This document shows, piece by piece, positions 58,786 through 64,000 of a stretch of DNA of 64,000 nucleotides. Numbering within the stretch: the stretch's first letter is position 1; each line of letters starts with the position of its first letter. A program made the translations under genes and the position numbers. Origin of the DNA: Planctomycetaceae bacterium (GTDB lineage Bacteria; Planctomycetota; Planctomycetia; Planctomycetales; Planctomycetaceae). Under the pieces are notes generated by a model. The model ran no database searches. It was not told the DNA's origin and worked only from the letters and a program-made list of their open reading frames with translations. The stretch is taken from assembly GCA_041398785.1 (NCBI GenBank), contig JAWKUA010000014.1, positions 124,001 to 188,000 on the forward strand, given 5' to 3'.

Positions 58786-60891
58786 CTACCCGGCGGCGTG
58801 CCGTTTGGCTTCTTCGATCACCTGCTGTTGTTCGTTCGGCGGCAGCAGTTCGTAGGAACTGAATTCCATTGTGAACGAACCCTGGCCGCCGGTCAGGCTG
58901 CTGATGGTTCGAGCATAGGTTTTGACATTGGCCAGAGGCACTTTCGCGTGAATCACGCTGAATCCGCCCGGGATTTCGTCAACGCCTTCCATACGGCCGC
59001 GGCGAGTGTTCAGGTCTTTGGTGATGTCACCGATATGGGCATTGGGCACGGTGACTTCCAGCGCTGCGATCGGTTCCAGCAGAGAAGGGCGGGCCTTTTC
59101 GAACAGTTCCTTGAAACAGTGGGCTCCTGCGATCTTGAATGCCGTTTCATTACTGTCAACCGGATGGTCCTTGCCAAAAAACAATTCCACAACGACATCC
59201 TGCACCTGATAGCCGGCAATCACGCCGCGCACCATTTGTTCGCGAATTCCCTTTTCAACGGCAGGGATGAACTGATTCGGAACGGATCCACCCGACACGC
59301 GATCGATGAACACAAAGTGCAACTGCTCATCGTGGTTGTACGTCCGAAGATGCGGGAATCGATCCTTGTTGATGTATTCGTCCAGACTGACTCCGTGAGG
59401 AAAGGCGGACAGTTTCAGATGCACTTCGGCGAACTGGCCGGAACCTCCGGACTGCTTCTTGTGCCGAAAGCTGCCTTCGGCTTCGCCGGTGATCGTTTCC
59501 CGGTACGGAATCCGCGGTTCGTGCGTGATGATGTCCACTTTTTCGCGGTCGTGCAGACGTTTTTCGATCAGCTTCAGATGCAGATCACTCATGCCTTCCA
59601 TCAGCAGTTCATGCGTCTGTTCTTCGTGATGCACATGAAACGACGGATCTTCTTCTTCAATCTTGTGCAGTGCCAGTGAGATCTTTGTCTGGTCCGCCTG
59701 ACTCTTCGGTTCCACGGCCAGCGAAATCATGGGACGCGGAAAAGCGATCGGCGGCATTTTGATCCTGTCAGAACCGTCGCTGAGCGTGTTGCCGGTATGG
59801 AAGTCATCAATCTTGGTGACCGCGACAATGTTGCCGGCAATGGCTTCGTCGACCTGATCATATTCGCCGCCCTGAAAATCCAGCAGTTGGTGAACTTTGA
59901 CGGCGCCGTTCTGACCAACGACATGCACCTGGGAATCCCGTTTCAGTGTCCCCGAATAGATGCGGATGTAGCTGACCTTGGACAGGTACGGGTCGATTCG
60001 CGTCTTTACGACCTGGGCAACCAGCGGACCGTTTGCGTCGGGGTCAACGGCCTGGTCTTCGCCGTCGACAGTCACGTGCCGCTGAAGCTGTTTCGGGGAA
60101 GGAGCGTACGCGGCAATGCCGTCCATCAGTTCTTTGACACCGACGTCCATTTTCACCGACGTAAAGAACACGGGAATCAGAGTTCCTGCGACAACGGCTT
60201 TCACGATCGCGGCGTCGATTTCGTCAGGGGAGATCGCAGCTTCTTCCAGATACCGCATCATCAGATCTTCGTCCGCTTCGACGGCCGCGTCGATGACTCG
60301 CTGGTTGGCTGCGGCGACGTCCAGCGTGACTCCGTCCGGAATGGATTCCGGCGGACGGACCGTGCTGACGACACCGCTGAGACTCGCTCCGATGCCGACC
60401 GGAACGTTCATCAGAGCACACGCGGCTCCGAACTGCTGCTGAATGGAGTCCACCAGCGCCGGCAGGTCGATGTCTTCTTCGTCGCACTTGTTCACGATGA
60501 TAAACCGGCCGAGTCCGCGGTTGCCGGCGTGCTGAAATGCGCGTCGGCAATTGACTTCAATCCCGGCACGCGCGTTGATCGTGACCAGTGCCGTCTCCGC
60601 GGCTCGCAGTGCGCCGATGGCATGACCGATGAAATCCGGCATCCCGGGTGCGTCCAGAAGATTGATTCTGGCGTTGGCGTGTTCGAAGTGGCAGATGTGC
60701 GATGTGACGGAATGGTGCCGGTCCTTTTCGTCGTCATCCACGTCCAGATTGCTGGTACCATCGTCCGGCGATCCGACCTTCTTCTTCTCACCCGACTCGA
60801 AGAGCATCAGGTCCGCCAGCGACGTTTTTCCGACGCTGCCGTGACCAACCAGCACAACGTTTCGCAGTTCCGAGACGGGATGTTTGGGCAT
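58786..60891 (-). CDS. Elongation factor G paralogue with altered switch II
   Basis: The 701-residue protein has the EF-G domain order: G domain, domain II (VAQVVKTRIDPYLSKVSYIR), domain III-V (ISLAVEPKSQADQTKISLAL, FHVHHEEQTHELLMEGMSDL, PIAALEVTVPNAHIGDITKD). The P-loop is GHGSVGKTS (16-24) and G4 NKCD (134-137). Switch II reads DAPGMPDF (80-87) where canonical EF-G has DTPGH, so the catalytic His is Met. Switch I (DDDEKDRHHSVTSH) lacks the usual RGITI. These are features of EF-G-like paralogues (FusA2/EF-G2 type), whose GTPase is weak or absent and whose role may be recycling or stress. A canonical fusA presumably lies elsewhere. Confidence 0.85.
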   Translation of the reverse strand: MPKHPVSELRNVVLVGHGSVGKTSLADLMLFESGEKKKVGSPDDGTSNLDVDDDEKDRHHSVTSHICHFEHANARINLLDAPGMPDFIGHAIGALRAAETALVTINARAGIEVNCRRAFQHAGNRGLGRFIIVNKCDEEDIDLPALVDSIQQQFGAACALMNVPVGIGASLSGVVSTVRPPESIPDGVTLDVAAANQRVIDAAVEADEDLMMRYLEEAAISPDEIDAAIVKAVVAGTLIPVFFTSVKMDVGVKELMDGIAAYAPSPKQLQRHVTVDGEDQAVDPDANGPLVAQVVKTRIDPYLSKVSYIRIYSGTLKRDSQVHVVGQNGAVKVHQLLDFQGGEYDQVDEAIAGNIVAVTKIDDFHTGNTLSDGSDRIKMPPIAFPRPMISLAVEPKSQADQTKISLALHKIEEEDPSFHVHHEEQTHELLMEGMSDLHLKLIEKRLHDREKVDIITHEPRIPYRETITGEAEGSFRHKKQSGGSGQFAEVHLKLSAFPHGVSLDEYINKDRFPHLRTYNHDEQLHFVFIDRVSGGSVPNQFIPAVEKGIREQMVRGVIAGYQVQDVVVELFFGKDHPVDSNETAFKIAGAHCFKELFEKARPSLLEPIAALEVTVPNAHIGDITKDLNTRRGRMEGVDEIPGGFSVIHAKVPLANVKTYARTISSLTGGQGSFTMEFSSYELLPPNEQQQVIEEAKRHAAG

Positions 60892-61431
60892 GAAAAACTC
60901 TCCTGCGTGATCAGATTCTGTTCAGGGAATTGAAGGCAGTCTCGCCGCGGGAGAATTTAATCAATCGGCAGAAAAAACTCGAACAAGGACTCAGCGCGGG
61001 CACGACGTGCGCCACGGTCCTGGGCGCGGTGTTGCCCCTCGGCGGACTCACGCTCATGGGGACCATGAACCCGGCGGGCCGCACGACGTCAGTCCGCAAT
61101 CCGCATGGACGTCCGCGGTCCGCACGGACGGATGCAAGCTGCGCGGTCGGGCCGGGCGAAAGCTCAAATTCGTTCCAGACCTTTGTGCCTTCGTGCCTCC
61201 GTGTGAGCCCACGTCGCGCTGCTCGCCGGAGCAGGCGACGCGAAAAACGCTCGGCAAATTCACGACCGTCCGAATTCCCGCGCCCACTCGCTTCGGAACC
61301 CGGAGCACAGCCGATACAATCTCCCACCGCACTCGCCGGACGTTGGTGAATTCCGACGTCCGGTTTCTTTTTGTGATCCGGTTTTTCCAGTGATTCAGCA
61401 GCGCGTTCCGCGTGTCGATTGAGAGTATCCC
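60892..61431. other. Repeat-rich gap between the EF-G paralogue and purA
   Basis: This 540-bp divergent gap holds a P2-type element (61074-61231) and a short stretch similar to the 58-bp direct repeat (61180-61203). No small gene recognised. purA must be expressed from its 3' end; no promoter is obvious by eye. Confidence 0.55.
61074..61231. repeat. Palindromic element P2, copy d (long centre)
   Basis: Left arm GGCGGGCCGCACGACGTCAG (about 61073-61092) and right arm CACGTCGCGCTGCTCGCCGG (about 61210-61229) flank ~115 bp containing GGACGTCCGCGGTCCGCACG and a copy of the CCTTTGTGCC/CGTGCCTC unit. Confidence 0.6.
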
Positions 61432-62715
61432 GTGCCGGCAACTTCAGTAATCGGGTTGCAGTGGGGCGACGAAGCCAAGGGCAAAGTCGTCGACCTGCTG
61501 ACCGAAAAACATGACATCGTGATCCGTTACCAGGGCGGCAACAACGCCGGCCATACGGTCAAATTCGGCGGCCGGACCTACAAGCTCAGCCTGTTGCCCA
61601 CCGGAATTCTGCAAAGCCACGTCAAATCCGTGATCGCGCCGGGTGTCGTTATCGATCCGAAAGCCGTGCTTCGCGAGCTGGATGGTCTGGAGCAGGGCGG
61701 GACGAAGTTTTCTGATCGCCTGATGATCAGCGACCGAGCTCACATCATCTGTCCGTGGCATCTGCTGGAAGAAGCGGCCTTTGAGATCTCCCGCGGCGCT
61801 GCGGCAATCGGTACCACCATGCGCGGAATTGGAACCTGCTACCGCGAAAAGGTCGGGCGATTCCATGCGATCCGGATGGGAGACCTGGTCTGCCGGGATT
61901 CCTTTGCGGAAAAGGTTCGCGAAATCGTCCCATTCAAGCAGAAGCTGCTGAACGCGCTGAACCCGGACAGCGAGCAGATGGACGTTGATCGGATCATCGA
62001 AGAATACTCCGCCTGCGCGGATCGACTGCGGCCGATGGTGAGCGACACTACAGCGTATCTGCTGGATTCGCTGGAATCCGGCAGGCGACTGCTGTTCGAG
62101 GGTGCTCAGGGAAGTCTGCTGGATGTCGATCACGGCACGTTTCCGTATGTAACGTCGTCCAACAGTTCCGGCTGCGGCATTCACAGCGGAAGCGGCATTC
62201 CGGAGCGGGAAATCAGCAGCATGATCGGCGTTGCCAAGGCCTACACCACGCGCGTCGGGGGCGGACCGTTTCCCACGGAGCTTGACAACGAAATCGGTCA
62301 AAGAATCCGGGATGCCGGCAACGAATACGGCACTGTGACGGGAAGGCCCCGACGCTGCGGCTGGCTGGACACCGTGGCGACTCGGTACAGCGCTCGAATC
62401 AGCGGCGTTGACAGCATTGCCATCGCGCTGCTGGACGTGCTTAGCGGGTTCGACGAACTGCACATCTGCGAAGCGTACGACATTCGCGGAACGGTGACGC
62501 GAAACATGCCGTCCCGCTGCGAAGATCTGGCCGTCGCCAGGCCCGTTCTGCGGCGGATTGAGGGCTGGTCGGAAGACATCACAGCAGTCCGCCGGTTCGA
62601 AGATCTGCCGTCGGCAGCGCAACGTTACGTACAGACCGCCGGTGAATTGATCGGCCGCAGAGTCTCGCTGGTTTCCGTCGGACCGGATCGCGAGCAGACG
62701 ATCCACCTTGCCTGA
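61432..62715 (+). CDS. purA: Adenylosuccinate synthetase
   Basis: The 427-residue enzyme joins IMP and aspartate using GTP, the first committed step to AMP. The signature GDEAKGK is at residues 12-18 (Asp13 catalytic) and NNAGHTV places His41 as the acid. Later blocks are [57 protein letters not shown] and [10 protein letters not shown]. The start is GTG 61432 ([11 protein letters not shown]); no closer in-frame ATG fits the family start. Length is normal. Confidence 0.96.
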   Translation: MPATSVIGLQWGDEAKGKVVDLLTEKHDIVIRYQGGNNAGHTVKFGGRTYKLSLLPTGILQSHVKSVIAPGVVIDPKAVLRELDGLEQGGTKFSDRLMISDRAHIICPWHLLEEAAFEISRGAAAIGTTMRGIGTCYREKVGRFHAIRMGDLVCRDSFAEKVREIVPFKQKLLNALNPDSEQMDVDRIIEEYSACADRLRPMVSDTTAYLLDSLESGRRLLFEGAQGSLLDVDHGTFPYVTSSNSSGCGIHSGSGIPEREISSMIGVAKAYTTRVGGGPFPTELDNEIGQRIRDAGNEYGTVTGRPRRCGWLDTVATRYSARISGVDSIAIALLDVLSGFDELHICEAYDIRGTVTRNMPSRCEDLAVARPVLRRIEGWSEDITAVRRFEDLPSAAQRYVQTAGELIGRRVSLVSVGPDREQTIHLA

Positions 62716-63020
62716 CGAACGGCACAGTTGCGGAGGCCGTGCGTGTTCACCGGCCGGGCACGCGTTCGTGCACTTCACCGGCCCGCGAGCGCCGGGTCGT
62801 CCCAGTACCGCAGCTGCAGTGGAGCGGCCGCAATACCGCGAAAGTCTTCACTGCGGCACTGCGTGAAATCCCTCCGCGGTACGAAAAACCCGCCGGGAAC
62901 CTTCCCTACGAATGGGGCGTTGAAGCGGTTTCCTGGGTTTTCTGCTGCTGACCTGGTGGAATTGCTCCCGAAGAAAACTCCTGGTGGGAAAACCACACGG
63001 AGCAATATCCGCCTGCATCG
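62716..63020. other. Intergenic gap
   Basis: A 305-bp gap with no recognised gene, RNA or repeat, presumably holding the LuxR-type gene's promoter. Confidence 0.4.
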
Positions 63021-63932
63021 ATGAACACGTCTATCCAACAGATTCGCAGCAAGGGACACGACGCCATGGTTTTTAGTGCCAACAACAGCCCGACAAATGA
63101 ACCTGATCCAGGCTTCAATTCGGGAACGAGCGGCCAGAGGGACTTTTCTGAATATCTGCCACAGGAGATCGGCGACTATGTTCGCCGGGTTGAATCGTTT
63201 CTGAACCAGTGCAGTCACGCTGTTTCCATCTTCCGGACCGACGCGCAGGTGATCTTTCGAAATCGGGCAGCGATCCGGCTGACTCAGGCGGAAGAATTGT
63301 CTCCGGCGGGCAACGCCTGGGAAACCGTCGGCAAGTACGCCGAACGTGTTGTGGCCGACGCGCTGCGGAATCATTCAGCGGAGTTCTCCGTCGTGTTTCC
63401 GATTCAGCAGCGCTGCTTCTGCATCTCCGGCAGTCTCGTGCGGAACGAATCGGATCGCATCATTGGAGCCATCGCGAACTTTTCGGAAGTGCATTCCGTT
63501 CCGCAGCTCCCGTCCGCATCGCCCAGCCCCTGCGGCGCGAATTCGACGGCCGCCGCTAAAGCGCAGTACGCGGAAAACGGCGATCCGTCTCTGGCCGACG
63601 AATCGCAGTTTCAGAGATGGCTGAACCGCCGAGCGGACGCGCGTCGCCGGATGCAAAAGTTGTCTCGCCGGGAAACTCAGGTGGCCAACATGGTTTCGCT
63701 GGGCAAGGCGAACAAGATCATCGCCCGCGAACTGGATATCAGCGTCAAGACGATTGAAAAACACCGAGCCAATGCTGTGCGAAAACTGGGTGTTTCCAGC
63801 ACTCCGGAAATGGTCCGGATCGCGGTGATTGCTGAGGACAACCTGGAGGACCCGATCGGTTCGCCGGCACAGCTACCCAAACCGACGCCGACTTCGTTCG
63901 GCGGCGCCGCATTCAGTCCGCAGCAGAATTAG
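63021..63932 (+). CDS. LuxR-type regulator with an N-terminal PAS-like sensor domain
   Basis: The 303-residue protein has a C-terminal helix-turn-helix at 213-265 (LSRRETQVANMVSLGKANKI, RELDISVKTIEKHRANAVRK), the GerE/LuxR fold with the EKHRANA recognition helix. Residues ~55-160 look like a PAS fold (SHAVSIFRTDAQVIFRNRAA, VVFPIQQRCFCISGSLV) without an obvious haem or flavin cysteine. It may respond to a small molecule or redox signal. A Ser/Pro linker joins the two. ATG 63021 is chosen; ATG 63066 (MVFSANN) is possible. Confidence 0.8.
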   Translation: MNTSIQQIRSKGHDAMVFSANNSPTNEPDPGFNSGTSGQRDFSEYLPQEIGDYVRRVESFLNQCSHAVSIFRTDAQVIFRNRAAIRLTQAEELSPAGNAWETVGKYAERVVADALRNHSAEFSVVFPIQQRCFCISGSLVRNESDRIIGAIANFSEVHSVPQLPSASPSPCGANSTAAAKAQYAENGDPSLADESQFQRWLNRRADARRRMQKLSRRETQVANMVSLGKANKIIARELDISVKTIEKHRANAVRKLGVSSTPEMVRIAVIAEDNLEDPIGSPAQLPKPTPTSFGGAAFSPQQN

Positions 63933-64000
63933 GAGTCTGCCAGGGACGATTTGCCGAACGCAGACGCGCGACCAGCGCGAGAGCATCGAAGGCAGGCCGG
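63914..64000 (-). CDS. Possible C-terminus of a minus-strand gene running off the window
   Basis: One minus-strand frame is open from base 64000 to a TGA at 63914-63916, giving RPAFDALALVARLRSANRPW and seven more residues. The sequence reads like protein and would overlap the end of the LuxR-type gene by 19 bp tail to tail. Too short to classify. Confidence 0.25.

Noticed and set aside
59797..60933. Long open frame (378 codons) on the plus strand inside the EF-G paralogue
   Set aside because: It is antisense to a gene with complete family motifs, lacks any family match and reflects the high GC content, which makes long antisense frames common here.
61444..62778. Open frame of 444 codons antisense to purA
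   Set aside because: No family resemblance, and the sense strand encodes a complete PurA.

Overview
The window looks like chromosomal DNA of a GC-rich planctomycete (Planctomycetia, probably Planctomycetales). The clues are a secreted formylglycine sulfatase, an ECF sigma factor paired with a Ser/Thr kinase of the planctomycete type, a second ECF sigma factor with a membrane-anchored extension, two DUF1573 proteins, a YXWGXW-repeat protein, a very large secretin, an RHS protein remnant, and several families of palindromic intergenic repeats. The lineage is inferred from gene content; no rRNA gene is present.

Layout. 1-3.6 kb: ComEC/Rec2 (cut by the window edge), NrdR and a sulfatase, all on the minus strand. 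3.8-11.3 kb: a decayed accessory region. It holds an ECF sigma gene truncated by a ~345-bp composite repeat, a kinase gene destroyed by frameshifts, an orphan helical-repeat ORF, then an array of the same composite repeat next to a Y1 (HUH) REP-type transposase. 11.3-21.2 kb: a secreted protein, tRNA-Leu, a PmtA-like methyltransferase, LysA, AlaS, a HAD phosphatase, a 34-residue basic protein with its own terminator, and a glucan phosphorylase. 21.4-26 kb: a DUF1573 protein, then a second decayed region with a frameshifted RHS gene, a DUF4375-like (immunity-type) gene and a broken glycosyltransferase. 26-32 kb: the YXWGXW protein, a lipoprotein pair (COG3014-like and LpoB-like) and a TPR protein. 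32-45 kb: a plus-strand stretch with a WecA/MraY-type transferase overlapping an O-antigen ligase-like protein, DUF1573, a tetraheme cytochrome/phosphoesterase fusion, SMI1/KNR4, DUF971, RecA, PlsC, DUF2007, a small-protein/nucleotidyltransferase pair, and a radical SAM/flavoprotein pair. 45-64 kb: a membrane protein with a squalene-cyclase-like barrel, the sigma fusion, a CehA/McbA-type secreted PHP hydrolase, a lipoprotein plus 1347-residue secretin, an EF-G paralogue lacking the switch-II histidine, PurA, and a LuxR-type regulator.

The most system-like object is the Y1 transposase embedded in an array of palindrome-rich composite elements. One further copy of the element sits 5 kb away, at the exact point where the sigma factor gene is broken. 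Three other palindromic repeat families occupy intergenic gaps. Minus-strand housekeeping genes are intact, so the frameshifts at 4.6-6.4 kb and 22.9-25.6 kb look like genuine decay of accessory genes, although assembly error cannot be excluded from sequence alone.
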